NCBI GenBank assembly: GCA_051530055.1
Contig: CM121342.1
Span: forward strand, 15,686,001-15,750,000
DNA: 64,000 nucleotides
Direction: 5' to 3'
Source: Neoechinorhynchus agilis
Lineage: Eukaryota > Acanthocephala
Below the pieces are notes generated by a model that did no database searches, was not told where the DNA came from, and saw nothing but the letters and a program-made list of their open reading frames with translations. Of the stretch, positions 24,130-36,989 are shown one piece after another; position 1 is the first letter of the stretch, and each line of letters begins with the position of its first letter. Position numbers and translations under genes: made by a program.

Positions 24130-24510
24130 AAATTTCACAGTTGGTTTTCCCCAACAAGATTTTCAACTAAGAATCAAAACTCCTCTCAACCCTACCATCA
24201 CAATTTTTACTCCATTTTATTCCCCTTTTCATACGAGCACAACACTCGCAATCCCAATTCCATTCACCATCCCTCTACCTCCGATCTTTTTACCATGCTG
24301 CCCAACCTTCTCGGATACCATGACCCGAAATGAGCTGGGGAGAGACAAACCTTACAAGCGCTCCTAAAAACAGTAACAAGCAGCTTTCGTACCCGACCTG
24401 AACTGTAATCCACACTCCAAAATCAACAGCCACCTTCATTTATCCAATCAGAACTCGAGTGTTCATGAGGACCCAATGGTGCGTGGTTCCGCTTCCTTTT
24501 GAATTAATAT
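24130..24510 (+). mobile_element. LINE 3' tail fragment
   Basis: Non-coding 3' tail of the CR1/jockey-like family, matching 7740-8130 and 50580-50800 nearly throughout (tctcggataccatgac, ctgtaatccacactccaaaatc, cccaatggtgcgtggtt). It is strongly 5'-truncated. Confidence 0.8.
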
Positions 24511-25387
24511 ATAAACGTATTATTATTCAGATAATTAAACATTATGGGATAAATATTGGGAAAGAATGAGTGAAGACTCACCAAAAAACCGCACGTTTTG
24601 TCATTTGAAGATAGGAGCCATCAAAACGGTTGTCAAACGTGACCTTTTTCAATGAAAAGAACCACAATGTGGAGGAACTATCAACAAATAGCATATGACA
24701 CCATTGCGGATTAAATAACAATGGAACAAGACTCTTCTTTTCCTAGGCGCTCTTCGGGGTACTATGAAAATGTTTGTGTTTAATTTGATTCTCGCAGAAG
24801 TAAGATCAAGTAATGATGTAGATTGTGGAGAATACGATGACACAAACAAACCAAATTCAGGCGCTAGATACGACATTGAAAGACCTGCTTAGAAATGGAT
24901 GCGAGGATCTTTGGTGCTCAGTCAAACGCAGGTCAACAACGGCTGACGAAATTAGTTTGACGACACGTTCAGTTCACTAATCGTTGGTGAACCGTTCTAC
25001 AACCGTTCACTTCTTTTTTTCCGAGTGCGTATTAAAAGTGCAGTACTAACAGAGTACAAAACAGCGAACCCCCAACAGACTCTGGAGACCACTGTAATAA
25101 TCAATCTTCATCATCGTCTCGAATTCTAGTATTCGGCCAACGTCAAATCATCGGGATCACGCGACAGGGGGCTCAACATTAACACACACAGACGAATTCT
25201 CGAATTCGAGGCCCTTCCTGGTAACGCCGGATAAAATGGTTACTTGCTTAGGAATTTTATGAATGGTGCATTAAATCTGGAAGAACATAGTACTTCTTTT
25301 TGCGAAATCAGTGAATTCGGATTTTGAGTGTACAAATAAAAATTCACTCAAAGGTTGTTCAACCTGCTGGTTCATTGATTTTATGAC
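24511..25387. other. Spacer, no recognised gene
   Basis: No supported feature. Open frames are short and lack family likeness. Confidence 0.4.
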
Positions 25388-25460
25388 GCATTCGTAGTGT
25401 AGTGGTTATCACGCCTGTTTCACACGCAGGAGGTCCTCGGTTCGATCCCGAGCGAGTGCA
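25388..25460 (+). tRNA. tRNA-Val (CAC anticodon)
   Basis: A 73-nt cloverleaf: acceptor GCATTCG with CGAGTGC, D-arm TAGTGTAGTGGTTATCAC, anticodon stem CCTGT/GCAGG with loop TTCACAC giving CAC, and T-arm CTCGGTTCGATCCCGAG. No intron. It lies 313 bp upstream of SAC1. Confidence 0.93.
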
Positions 25461-25772
25461 GGCCAGAGCGAAACTCCTTTTAAATACAAAATATTCGAGT
25501 TTGCGACTAGTAAAAGTCAATTTTTTTAGAACGCACTATCGTAAGAACGTTCGAATGAAAAAGTTTATGGGCAATTTAAAACACTATTTTTCGAACCCGA
25601 CACAACATCGGGTTTGCGATCTTTCAGCATTGCGCTCAGATACTATTTTTAAAGCTCATTTTTACACTGCAGCTTTTTTACTCAAAGAAGTTTACGCTTG
25701 TGCTAAAAAGCCAAAAGAGCTGTGAATTTTACAAGCTCTCCTTTTTTGCAATTTTGTCTAATAGATCTCAAA

Positions 25773-28319
25773 ATGAACGAATTGCATGTTCATCGGTCAC
25801 CTAGTCGGCTTTACGTCTCACGGTCATCAGATGAAAATACAAGAGCGTCTTTGTCTGTCCATTGTTCAACTGGGACTGTCAGTATAAAGTCCCTTCCAAA
25901 CTCCGACAAGGTGCTGGTTTCATCCGATGTCGAAGGCGTTCTCGGTCTCGCTAAGTTGGTCGTGGATTCGTATTTGGTTCTGCTAAAACGCAGTGAATTT
26001 GTGTGTTTTTTGGCTGAACATTCGATTCGACGGGTCGTCGAGGTCGACTTTGTTCCTCTCACTCAACTGGACCGAAAAGATGCGGACGAACCGTACATGG
26101 AAATGCTACGAAATAGATTATCATCGAAAAATATGTACTTCTCATGGACTCATGATCTTACCCGGAACTTTCAGTCGATCACAAAGCATCCCGATGTGCA
26201 CCCTTGCAAGTCTCAGTTCCTATGGAACTCATTTATCCTTCGAGAGTTTCAATCGGAAGAGATGAGACCTTTTGTTGTTCATCTCATCAGTGGACTCGTG
26301 GCCCATGATGATATCCAATTATGCCAGCCGTTCGCAACTAGTGAATTCTTTTTCGAATAATAACGAATAATTAGTTCTTTTAAGCGAAGAAGTTAAAAAG
26401 TATTTTCTTTTTCTCTTAGTTTTGCCACTCCACCGGATTCAAAAATTCACTAATTTATTTTCCCGATATTTCACCTCTCGGATAATTCGGACTTTTCATC
26501 TCAATGTTTGCCATTGTTAAACTATTTTATGTGCGAATAAAAGACTTTAACAGCGACAAACCTTAAGAGGAAATGTCAGAATTATCCGAAAGGTGAAATA
26601 TCGGGGGAACAAATTAGTGAATTTTTGAATCCGGCCGGGTTGCAAAATCAAGAAAAAGAAAGTATCTTTTCCCCTGACGATAATAATCCAATACATAAAA
26701 AGTATTTCTCAGCTTGTTTTTTACTAAAATGCTACTTCTAAGAACAGTGTTTCTATTCATTTTCAATTATTATTGAGTAAGTTCTAGCAATCGAAAACGA
26801 TAATCTTTTTTAATTGAAAGTGGTGAACTGCTGGATTAGATGGACAAATTGTCAATTATGTCCTGATATCAAGACGATCACACCGAAGAACTGGAGCTCG
26901 GTACATGTGCCGAGGAATAGACACAAGTGGTCATTGTGCCAACTTTGTCGAAACGGAGCAACTGATCATGTACTCGTCCACAGACAAATCCATGCTGTTT
27001 TCTCATGTACAGGTCCGAGGATCGATTCCGTTGTTCTGGCGGCAAACTCCGAATCTCATGTATAAACCCATCCCAATCTTACTGCCTCGAAACCACACTG
27101 CTGCATGCCGACTTCATTTCAAAGAATTGGAGAAGCAGTATGGAGATGTGGTAGTTGTGAACCTTATAGACCATAAAGGACCCGAGAAAATGTTAGAAAA
27201 TGGTTACCATTCTATGGCACAGGAATTGTCCATCCCATAAACCAGCATGTCCTTGTTCAGTCTTGAAACGGTACATCTCTTTATTATAAAAGGTTCAGAT
27301 CAGTTCACGTCAACACTTGTCTTATTTTCTTTGAACAAACGCCCGAATACAAATCAATTTTTTAGCCTTTTTTCGCAAACATTCGGCTTAAATTGAAACC
27401 GAAGTTTTCATCACCTAATATTACGGTGCCTAGTTTAAAATTCGAAATTGTCGCATTTCGTTCTAGGAGGTCTACTTTTGTAGCTCGTAGCGTGTCCACC
27501 AGCCCTTTGCTTACGATGTCTAAGAGAGCCAAGTACATGCTGGCTTACATCAGCTTCGATTTTCACGGCCGCACTGGTCTAAAAGGTGTTGAGCAGTTTG
27601 AAGTTCTAATGGCTGAACTTAAATCTTATTTGGAGAGCAACGCGTACTTCCAAATGGACTACGGGGATAAACAAGTTCTAAAGGAACAAAATGGAGTGGT
27701 TCGCACAAATTGCATTGATTCTCTAGACAGGACAAATGTAATTCAATCGAAAATCGCCATGCGTATCCTTGAGCATCAATTATCTGATTTGTCGCTAATT
27801 GAAAGAAACTTTCCACTTGAAAAACTCCCACAGGTTCATGGAACTTTAGTAAATATATGGGCAGACAATGCGGACACTCTTAGCGTGGAATATTCGGGCA
27901 CTCCAGCATTAAAAACGGATTTTACTCGAACTGGAAAGAGAACGCTTCAAGGATTGATGAATGACGCTCGATTCTCGTTGCAGCGCTACGTCTTGGGGAA
28001 CTTCTATGACGGATTCAATCAAGACTCGTTTGACCTCTTGCACGGTACTAATGAAATTGCACTGGCCGACTCCTCTTTTGATTCACTCTTAGAAAGGTTA
28101 ATCAACAGTAAGCTGATAATTTTTCCGGGAATATCCTTTATATGTTCTCTGATGGTTCTTTTTAACCTCTTGATAGGTGACTCGCCGTCACAAAATGAAC
28201 AAGTTAACATGTTATTTTGGTTCGCTGGTTTCGGAGCAAGCATTTGTGCGACACTCATGTATGGAGATGATATAGTCGATCATCCAAGGCTTACTTATAG
28301 AAATCCTCCAGATTTCTGA
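25773..28319 (+). CDS. SACM1L: SAC1 phosphoinositide phosphatase (SACM1L ortholog)
   Basis: An ER/Golgi enzyme that removes phosphate from PI4P and PI3P. Three exons, 25773-26340, 26840-27227 and 27527-28319, join in frame to 582 aa (human 587). Exon 1 has the SAC N-terminal fold (EGVLGLAKLV, FYFS-like MYFSWTHDLTRNFQS). The first junction creates TNGQIVNYVLISRRS, matching human NGKYFDWILISRRS, and is followed by RGIDTSGHCANFVETEQ. Exon 3 carries the catalytic P-loop RTNCIDSLDRTN, with Cys at about residue 381, then ADNADTLSVEYSGTPALKTDFTRTGKRT. Two hydrophobic spans near the end (IIFPGISFICSLMVLFNLLI and LFWFAGFGASICATLMY) anchor it in the ER membrane, as in the ortholog. Intron 1 holds a palindromic repeat. 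An acceptor-like CTAATAG lies 8 nt before the ATG. Confidence 0.97.
26399..26665. mobile_element. Foldback (MITE-like) element in SAC1 intron 1
   Basis: About 90-100 bp at the left (26399-26495) is the imperfect reverse complement of the right end (26570-26665). Shared stretches include GGATTCAAAAATTCACTAATTT, CCGATATTTCACCT and TCGGATAATTC. There is a short unpaired centre and no coding capacity. No target-site duplication was certain. Confidence 0.75.
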
Positions 28320-28800
28320 TTCTGTGTGGTGATGAGAAAACGGAAATGTGTAACCGAGTCTATTAAAATGCTGCCGGGCTATAGATGTGATCGGAATGTT
28401 TGAGGGGATAAATTACAACTCATTCACTGAAATGATATTTTATAAACGATGACAAACGAGTTTATAGATTATTCATTGTGCAAATAATGATCACTGATTG
28501 CTGCATAACGTAAGTTCGTTTCCTAGTCGAAAAAACGTTTAAAGGTGGTTTCGCTTAAATCAAAAGTGTAATACTCTCCATAGTAAATGAAAATTATTCG
28601 CTCGGTAATGGGATATTAGATCAGTTTATTGTCGTGTAAGTAAACGTATAACATTTATTCTTTTATCATTTCTAAATTGCTATGGCTTTAAATTCGAAAA
28701 GCAAGCACAACGTTTTGAAAACAGAAACAAAAAGACAATCTGCACGCTTGAATAACATCTTCGCTTTTAAATGCCGAACCGAAGCTTTCGGTCCCAAGAC
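28320..28800. other. Spacer between convergent SAC1 and PTPS
   Basis: Holds 3' flanks of both genes; nothing else is recognised. Confidence 0.4.
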
Positions 28801-28803
28801 TAT

Positions 28804-29220
28804 TTATTGATATTCTCCACGAAAACAGGCATTGATTTTCTCGCTTTCTTGAACACGAACTTCAAACAGAATATCTTTTGGAATTCCACTTCTGAGAAGT
28901 TGTTCCCAAAAATATACGGATAGGTGTTCGACCGTTGCTGTAATTCCAGGCCCGATTGCCTCTGTGATATCTTGATGATCAAGTTTCCCAGCGACTTCTC
29001 GTAAATGTTCGTCAAGTTTTTCAATCGAGAAAAGGTATCCTGTCATCGGATCTATTGTGCCTCTTAAGGTCACTATGATACGATAATTATGACCATGCGT
29101 TCTAATGCATGAACCAAACAAACGTTCATTCGCTCTTTCGCTAAGTGAAGGCGAATAGAGACGATGCGCCGCTGAAAAGCCCACTGAACTCTGAAGTCTG
29201 ACTATGGGTGTATCTGACAT
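28804..29220 (-). CDS. PTS: 6-pyruvoyl-tetrahydropterin synthase (PTPS)
   Basis: Converts dihydroneopterin triphosphate to 6-pyruvoyl-tetrahydropterin in tetrahydrobiopterin synthesis, the cofactor for aromatic amino acid hydroxylases. A single exon of 138 aa (human 145). Zinc ligands are His19 (GFSAAHRLYS), His42 and His44 (THGHNY). The catalytic triad is Cys38 (LFGSC) with Asp81-His82 (KLDHQDI), and the pterin-binding Glu is at about 125 (VRVQESE). The T-A-T-V-E-H-L-S-V-Y helix is conserved. Two to three residues are missing between Cys38 and the His pair compared with the human NNPNGHGHN loop. An acceptor TTTTCCACAG lies 9 nt before the ATG. Confidence 0.96.
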   Translation of the reverse strand: MSDTPIVRLQSSVGFSAAHRLYSPSLSERANERLFGSCIRTHGHNYRIIVTLRGTIDPMTGYLFSIEKLDEHLREVAGKLDHQDITEAIGPGITATVEHLSVYFWEQLLRSGIPKDILFEVRVQESEKINACFRGEYQ

Positions 29221-29438
29221 CGGGACTTGCTGTGGAAAAGTAGTAGAGATTTAAAGATAGCGGTGCCACATTGTAAAATCGATTGTGTTTGCAAAAATGA
29301 CAGTGCTTAAGTGTGTCGGAGGCGTCTAAACCAAGCTTTTAATGTACTATGCTCGCAAGTTTAGAGCATTCAGACAAGCATTCGGTTTCATTTTATGATG
29401 GTTCACTATCAGAAACATCATAGAGTTTAAATAATTTC

Positions 29439-29745
29439 GACGGTGCTGTTAAACGAGTTGAAAATAGACATAATCTGTGCAAAAAAAGGATTCAAATTAC
29501 ATGATGCCAAAAGTAAAATTATTGCTTTATCGTTTTATTTTAAATCTATTAAAAAAATTCATCCAATAAAGTTTTTATCATCTCGTTTACCCCGGTCCTC
29601 CATGTCGAGGTGCAATCTTAGAATTTTCTTTGAATGTGCAAATTGAACATTAACGGTGCTGATGCAGTTAAACAAGTTGAAAATAGGCATAATCTATGCA
29701 ATATAAGTATTCAAATTATATGATGCCCAATGTAAAATTATTGCC
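29439..29745 (+). repeat. Diverged direct duplication, about 95 bp units 214 bp apart
   Basis: Copy 1 (29439-29533) and copy 2 (29653-29745) share acggtgctg...agttgaaaata.gcataatct.tgcaa and aattattgc, with scattered differences. No coding or known repeat identity. Confidence 0.65.
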
Positions 29746-29779
29746 TAAAAGGAAGAGAATTTATTGAAAGGAAAACTCG

Positions 29780-30000
29780 TCATCAGATTCTTTGGATCAG
29801 TTCATTATTTTCACTGCTTACTTCCAAAACGCTCAATTGACGTACAGCAATCGCAACCACATTCTTCATCTCTTATAGGCTCTCTGCGAAACCCAGATTT
29901 AGAATTCATCTCCATCAACTTCTCAGCTCTTCTAGGAAATCGTCTTAGGGAATTCACAATCGGTGACGTCTATCGCCCTCCTGCCTCTCGTCCTTTTTAA
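29780..30000 (+). mobile_element. LINE endonuclease fragment
   Basis: The frame reads LEFISINFSALLGNRLREF then VYRPPAS, resembling the middle of the APE endonuclease region of the local LINE family (about 4100-4190 in another copy). Short and isolated. Confidence 0.4.
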
Positions 30001-30407
30001 GTCAACTGGAGTCCATGGTGGACCTCATAAATTCCGCAAATTCACACCAGACCAGGGGATACAGAGAATGAACTGATTAATGTATGATTCCTGCCAGTAC
30101 GTTGAACAAACAATTTTCGGTTTTAATGCGACTCTTTAGGTAGTTTAATTCGGTAAAATCCTAGGGTTTTCTCTATAGGTAACAACTACTTACAATTACT
30201 CACATCGCGAGTTCAAAAATAGTTTCTGAACTTTTAAATCGGTGACCATCTATTTTGGCTGATACTGCAAACTTCTTAATTTGAGTCGATTCTGAGCATT
30301 CATTTTTGATACACTTGCAAAATGAAATGTTAGACTATCTTATAATTACCATTCCGACTTCACTTTTACTCGATCCACAATCATTCTTTACAAATTATAC
30401 AAGTTTA

Positions 30408-33076
30408 TCATGTGCCATAAACTTTTAGTTGGTTAATTTTAATCTCTTCTGTTTCTGGACCCTTTCCATTTTTACCCATCAATGATACCTCGAGAACCCA
30501 AATGCCTTCGGGGTTTTCGCCCCAACACCTATTTGTCCCAAATGGATGTTCATGTATTCCTTAGATTAAAAGTTTAGTCTAAAGGAAAAAATAATTTCGC
30601 TGACCTTTATCGCTGTGATCTTCCGGTCTATAATCTAGTAAGACAGATAAGGTTCCTGCTGGAGAGGTGACTGATATTCGAGTCCCTCCTCTACTATTGG
30701 TATTTAGAGTTAAGGTAACAATGAAATGTTCAAGTCTTTCAACTTCACATTCGGCTATTTTAAGAAGCCAGCGGACAACTACGACATCTTCATCTGTCCT
30801 TTTCAGCCCAAAGTTTGCGAAAAGATTAACGAAATACACAAACCTTCGTTTTTCAGCGGATACAGTTTCAAATTTATTGCACTCTTTCCTATCGGATACA
30901 TGGGTCCACTTGGCTCCAAGCTCGATCATTGCATCTGCATCTAATGTGCCGAATCCTATGTAGTCATGAACGTAGTACCCAGCGCCGTTCACCGTCCATA
31001 AATTGTCCGGAGTTAAAGGAACACGGGCAGTTTCCACCACAATATGCATTACGTCTCTATAGGTGAGCTCAGGATTGGATTCCAGCAACAATGCAAATAT
31101 CCCAGCGGCGATCGGAGCCGCTGCTGATGTCCCCTTGAAATCGAACACGCATGTATCAGCACCTCCGGTAGTGCAAACCCCATAGTGGCGCTTCTAAACA
31201 TTGTTTCGGACCAACCGTCATTTTGAGCATGAAAATTATAATGGTTTTTTAAAGAAATTTTCGAAAATGAGCTGAGAAACAAATCGAAAAAAAGAGTAAT
31301 CATTCTTGATTCTCTTATAGTTTTTTGCAAAAATGTCAGGGTTCACGCTAAATGCAATTTATATGAGAGAGAGCGAAACCGGTGAAAAAATGGGTTCATA
31401 CTCAAAGCCATTTTACCTTCGTTTTGGAAATTCCCTGGCCCGCGTACGTAGCAGCCAGAATGGATGATCCAGCCTCGTCGTAACTCTCGTGCCAACCCAA
31501 TTGATCAACGGATGTTATAGTGAATATATTTGGATTAGAAGTGTAGCCGTCCGCGCCACAATGGTCTCTCGCTCCTCCATTACCAGTTGCCCAAACGAAA
31601 ATGGTACCGCGACCATGCCTTCCCTGAACAAACAATTTGTTATTCAATTCTGAGATCAATACCAACCCTCTTCACGCCGAACTCAATAGCCTTGGAAGCC
31701 ATTGCTGTTGGTTTTTCCATTGTTTTCCCGTTATCCACTGGACCCCACGATAAACTCTTTATATCTATCAAAGGATTTAAATAAGATAGGGCCCGCGATT
31801 CCAGGAGAGAATTGACTCTTCCATCGAGCAATCGAAATCCTTTTTGTTATACATTTTTGTTTTAGTTATGCCTGTTAAAGCAGTAGCAATGCATACCTGC
31901 AATTGATGCTCCAAAAGCTACGCCGACCCCACATACTCCATTGTTGGCTTCAGCAGCAGCCACTCCGGCGCACTTGGTACCATGACTAATCATAAATGGT
32001 TCACATAAGAATAAGGTGAAATCAATGCACCTGTACTTTGCGTTTCTTGTGTCGGGGCTGGGATCATGATCTATATCATCAAGGTCATTAAAGTCAAAAC
32101 TTAGTTCCGGTCTCTATATAAGGACATTACTCCTTCTAAATATGAATCAGGTAGTCTTACATATCTTTCTCGAAGATCCGGATGTCTATGATCGAGACCA
32201 TCATCAATAATGCATATAGTTACATTTTTGCCACTTAAACCACGACTCCAGGCCTTTTGAATGTTCATGTAGTCATATCCATCATGTCCCTTTAAGAAAT
32301 TGCACATTAGTTGAATAAATTAGTTTCAATAAAAACACTCACCAGTGCCCACTGTTCTTCGTACATCCAGTCATTAAATTCAATCCTTGGAAACCGTTCT
32401 AATTCATCCCCGAAATGAAATCCGGCAATCTGAACAAGGATAAAAATTAGTTTGTGAAATGTAGTTAAAAATCTGTGACCGAATGAATAAAATTGTGTAA
32501 GCAAACAGGAAATCGTTTTCTTCTAAACGCCGCTCATCCCTTTACTTTTAAACTTAGTTCAAATCAGTTCAATACGCCATGGATGAGCGAGGGTCTTAGT
32601 GCGTATAGACGAACATGCACTTAAAATCAATAAAAATGATCCTTTAATGAACTCCGAACTCAATACGCTGCATGTGTATACCAAAGGCCCTTTACGTACC
32701 CTTTTCTCGATGAGCGGCTCGTTTTGGATTAGCGATGTCAAAGCTGACCTGGCTAAATGCGTTTCATTGGAACCAAAGAACTTCCGAAAATGCCATATAT
32801 CCAATCCTGCAACCTAAAACGAAGTTTGCCAAACTTGGGTCTTTAAACCGAATCGATCACCCGCCCATAACATGTGAGATTATGCCGCGTTCCAAATGTC
32901 CTAGCGAACAATTTAGTATCGTAAAGTCCTATGAATTCAACGCCAAAATCCACGTAGTTCGTGTTGTTATTATCGATCTGTTTATTGGTATAGATTTGTT
33001 CGTCTTTTAAAACTGCCTTGTCCAAACCAAGCAGGAGTGTACTGTACGCCATAAAAGATTTAAGTCGAGATTCCAT
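30408..33076 (-). CDS. Furin/kexin-type proprotein convertase (subtilase family S8B)
   Basis: Convertases cleave precursors after basic pairs in the secretory pathway. Ten exons on the minus strand join in frame to 622 aa: 33076-32849, 32813-32682, 32429-32343, 32289-32161, 32113-32031, 31985-31897, 31839-31667, 31623-31417, 31193-30605 and 30559-30408. Residues 1-20 could be a weak signal peptide. The prodomain ([21 protein letters not shown]) ends in a basic site, EKRVRKG, near 112-118. Catalytic residues: Asp178 (CIIDDGLDH), His221 (HGTKCAG), oxyanion Asn322 (WATGNGG) and Ser399 (GTSAAAP). [12 protein letters not shown] and CGADGY are typical. The P-domain follows and ends [15 protein letters not shown]...LKVYGT. 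It stops right after the P-domain, with no cysteine-rich or membrane tail, so it is probably secreted or granule-stored. Oxyanion Asn (not Asp) excludes PC2; subfamily is otherwise open. Confidence 0.96.
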
Positions 33077-34622
33077 CTATGGCACACCAAGATCAATTGC
33101 AGTTTAGTTCTTATAAATGATATCCCAACATTCAAAACGTCAAAGATGGTGGAATGCGAATCTAATATTCTCAACTTAAAAGCACAACCATAACAACTTT
33201 TATTTGAAAGATTCTCGTTTCGAAAAATGAATTTTTTTGTCTTACAACTTTAAAAAAGATTGAAAAATGATAAAATGAAAAGTTGCGTGAAGGATAATAG
33301 AACTTTTTGAAATTTATTCCACTGACGAACAGTTTGAAAAAATTCGCTTTCATAATATTAATTCATGCTGATTTCCTTTCTCAAAATTCCGTTCGTAGAT
33401 TTTTATCGCTAAGCGCATTGCACACAATCAGCCATAGTCAAAATGTGAATCTTGATTGATGGCCTTAAAGAACAACCCAGATTTAAGAGCATGAAATGAA
33501 TATCGCAATGACAGCGAAACAATTTTTCGTCGAAACCTATGATTGACGGAAAAATTGGTCAACATAATTTTTCAAAACTAAATTTAAGCATTGAGTTATT
33601 TTCAAATAAATATACATATTTGTTTTACTAAGACAATTAGTAATGATATTTTAAAACTGTGCTCGCAAATTTAGAACTACAAAAATAATCGATTGCATGA
33701 CTTTAAGTTGTTCCGCAAAGTTCCAGTAGAATTTTTAACATTAAAACATTCCAATGAAGATCAAAGGAAGTACTTCAAAGCACGACACGTCCATTTCAAC
33801 CCAGCATGCGCTTAATCATTGCAAATTTCGCACACAAACCAAAATCGATGAGTTTTTAAACATTATGCGATAAATTTTAGTTAAAATTTTTATGTTTCCA
33901 CTCTTTTCATATATAAGCCCCGAGCATTTATTTTTGAAATGATCATAACCATACGGTTGTTTTTTGTGCAAAATATTGAACGTACTTTCAACGACGAGTT
34001 TTTCTAAACACAGAACTGGCATTTTAATGAACTTTGGAAATAAACCGTACAAATGACGACATCTCTTCAATGCTCGAAAATGAGTTTGAACATTTTACTT
34101 ACTTGCATTTAATTTTTTCGTGTTCTCGCTTATTAAGCTCAATATAAAAAATTATATTTTTAGATGTTATTTTGACTTAGTTACATGATTCAAGTAGACT
34201 TTGACATCATCTGTTTTAAAATCACACATTCAAAGATTCCTTTTCCACATATAGAAGATTAATCAATTAACAAGTGATTGTGACATTTACAAAAATATTT
34301 AAACATTATCTTCAACGACTAACGTCATTTTAGGCCAAAAGTATGAATTGTTGGGGCTTGAATAAGTACGGCATTTGATTATCCGTTCCGATTGAAGAAA
34401 TTCGCGGACGTATTTTCACTGCGAAAATTCAAGATTGCTTATTGGTTCGCAACATACTCCACCTTTTTAAAGCGAAGAAATTCATTCGCGGAATATTGGA
34501 AATATTATGGTTGCAGAAATTCCAACAGCAAACATCGTATGGAACAATAGAGGGCAAAAAAAACGGTATAGCGTGTTGTTTGGAACGATTTTCTAACGAG
34601 CCATTGAATTATTTGCTGAACA
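33077..34622. other. AT-rich spacer
   Basis: No supported gene; frames are short and very AT-rich. Confidence 0.4.
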
Positions 34623-34639
34623 CGCCCCCGGGTGGGCTC

Positions 34640-34694
<55 letters not shown>

Positions 34695-34696
34695 GC
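34623..34696 (-). tRNA. tRNA-Asn (GTT anticodon)
   Basis: A 74-nt cloverleaf on the minus strand: acceptor GCCTCCG with CGGGGGC, D-arm TGGCGCAATCGGTTAGCGC, anticodon stem TTCGG/CCGAA with loop CTGTTAA giving GTT, and T-arm GGTGGTTCGAGCCCACC. No intron. Confidence 0.95.
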
Positions 34697-36989
34697 TTAT
34701 CCAGCGCCTCTAAGATACCATACAGATAATTTAGGGCAATATTAAGCGCTCGTTAATCTTTTAAACACTTCAAATTTACGATCATGCCATATATTATGTA
34801 CTATCGGTATTAACGTATTAACAACTCCGATAGAAGACACCAATAACATCGTGCAAAGTTAGGGATTTCTGTACAAGACCAATTGAGTCGCCAGGTTCGA
34901 AGAATAACCGGGGCGGTGCGCATCAACGAAGACTTCAAAATGGTAGCGTTTTGCCTGATGCCTTTATTTAGTAGTATGTTTATAAATAACGCTCTTCCTC
35001 ATCTTATGTAATCGCTCTAGACCGTTGCAAATTGGTAATAAAATCAAACGAAATGGTCCGTGTCCAAATAGTCCTTTTAGCTGATCTTTGCAGGTTGCTC
35101 TAAAACACACTTTGGACTTGCACCCGTACAAAAAAAGAGTTTGGCATCGCATGGACACCAAGTTCGAGTCTATCAGATGCAATTTACGATAAGTTTGGTT
35201 CGGTTTATGGACAAAAAGTCATTTCCCGGACTTTTGTAGCACTATAACCGATATTACACTTTTAGTATAAGATTAGGGAAGTTAGATGAACGCATTCCAA
35301 AACGTGTGACTGAAATTCAAATCGGAGAATTATTTAATGCGTTTTCATGAATAAGCTGTCCTGAATGTATACATTAAGAATGTGAGCACACAAACATGTT
35401 TTCATTTAGTAAAAAATCGACATCCATACACTGCGTGAGAATATAAATCATGGGAAAAAACCGGAAATAGATTCTAAAGTCGTTACATTAAAGCTTCTAG
35501 AAAACGCTTATGAATTCATTAAGCCCAATCGCTACGCGGGGCATCGATAAGATAAAACAAAAGAAGGGTTATTGATTAGTCACCGTCAAGTTGTGATAAA
35601 AAATAGTTTATAGGCTACATGGTCAAATGTTACCTGCTTGATGAAAATACATCCTACAAGCTTAACCGAAATGGTTTGTTAAACACAATCGACTGAAAGC
35701 GAATGTGTGTGGGTATGTGTACAAAGGTTTTGGGCCAATCAGCGCCTAAGTGGACAGTGATAATTGCCATTCCTTCGCTTTATTTACTAAAATAAACACC
35801 CCTGAAGCCTTGTTTCAACCATGGCGAGAGGCGATGCGAATTTTAGGTGAATAATTTGACATTTTCCTTGTGCTTTTTTTGTTCTGATAAGAAGACAAAT
35901 GCATCTTGTGTTTCTCTGGGCGATCTCGCCGCAGTACCGAGTGCAAATCCGTAGTAAAAGCTGATTATTCTTGGGCGATAAACTCTGATATCCTGTTCGT
36001 CCGTAACCTCGACACGCACCCTTATTCTTCTCAAATTAATCATCTTCTTCTCGTTTTCTAATCTCGTGTGATCAATCGGCTATTACACTGGTTGGCATAA
36101 TGACTGAGGATACACGGAGCAAAAGAAGTAAGCGAAGGGTTTGTTTCCCCTCGAGTTACCTAAAAATGCTGCAATGAATTCCTGCGTTTTTGAAAAAGAA
36201 AAGATGCAAGTGCATGTAATGGAGCGGTCATTGTGCTTGAGAGATAGATGTTTTGACACCAGTCTCGAGGTTCCTTACAGACGACCAGTCAGCCCACTTA
36301 GACCAGTCCTTGATAATAAAGATTTCTAGCATCGGTTGCCCTCAAGAAGTGTTACTTCAGACAAGTCGACTGGGGCACCAGCACAGTAGTGTTAAATTCG
36401 AACCACGTGCACAAGAAGGGCGCTAGGACTTTTTCCTTTAAACCACTGAGATAAGACCTTCTTCTGTCTAGTTTAAGATGATACACTGTCAGGTGTGCAT
36501 TCCTCCTGTCCAAGAGACTGATTAAAACTCGATGCACTGACGCTTCCGCGATCACTTATCGATGACAGGTTCGCTAACACAAAACAAGCACGTGTGGTCA
36601 TCCTACTCAGACCAACACCGGTTTGATCTCGACAATCGTCCAAACATTAATCTCGTTATCCAGGAATTCCTCTTCGTACCATCTCAACCATCACCAAAAG
36701 TCACGCCCTCTCTTTCACTTGCAGGTGCACATTTAAACCACCTACAATACAACGGAATGTCCACTGTCGCATCCCTAATCTCCGCTTACTGCAACAGAAA
36801 AGCTCCTTAACTCTCTTGTCTCAATTGCCGATTTTATCTTCGACAGCCCATATTTTTGATATCATCTCCTCCGCCTCTCATCTAACACAAACGCATATTT
36901 TCTAATTCGCCTTTTACACCTTTCGGTTGTTCGACCGTCAATAATGAAACATTGATTTAGAAAGGTCTCAAAATTTAGAAAACAACATC
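34697..36989. other. Spacer upstream of integrin alpha
   Basis: No recognised gene. A 66-codon frame on the minus strand (36043-35843) is basic at its N-terminus but matches nothing known to me. 36560-36900 is C-rich like the LINE family, but I could not align it with certainty. Confidence 0.35.

Larger units (their letters stand above)
29221..30407. other. Spacer with a tandem duplication and a LINE scrap
   Basis: Besides the 215-bp-spaced duplication (29439-29745) and a short LINE endonuclease scrap (29780-30000), I see no gene. Confidence 0.4.

Noticed and set aside
34860-35200. A LINE or gene fragment near tRNA-Asn
   Set aside because: Some resemblance to RTE C-terminal style, but no two conserved blocks in order could be found.
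35843-36043. Small basic protein on the minus strand
   Set aside because: It has no recognisable domain, no clean acceptor near the start and lies in AT-rich spacer; could be chance.
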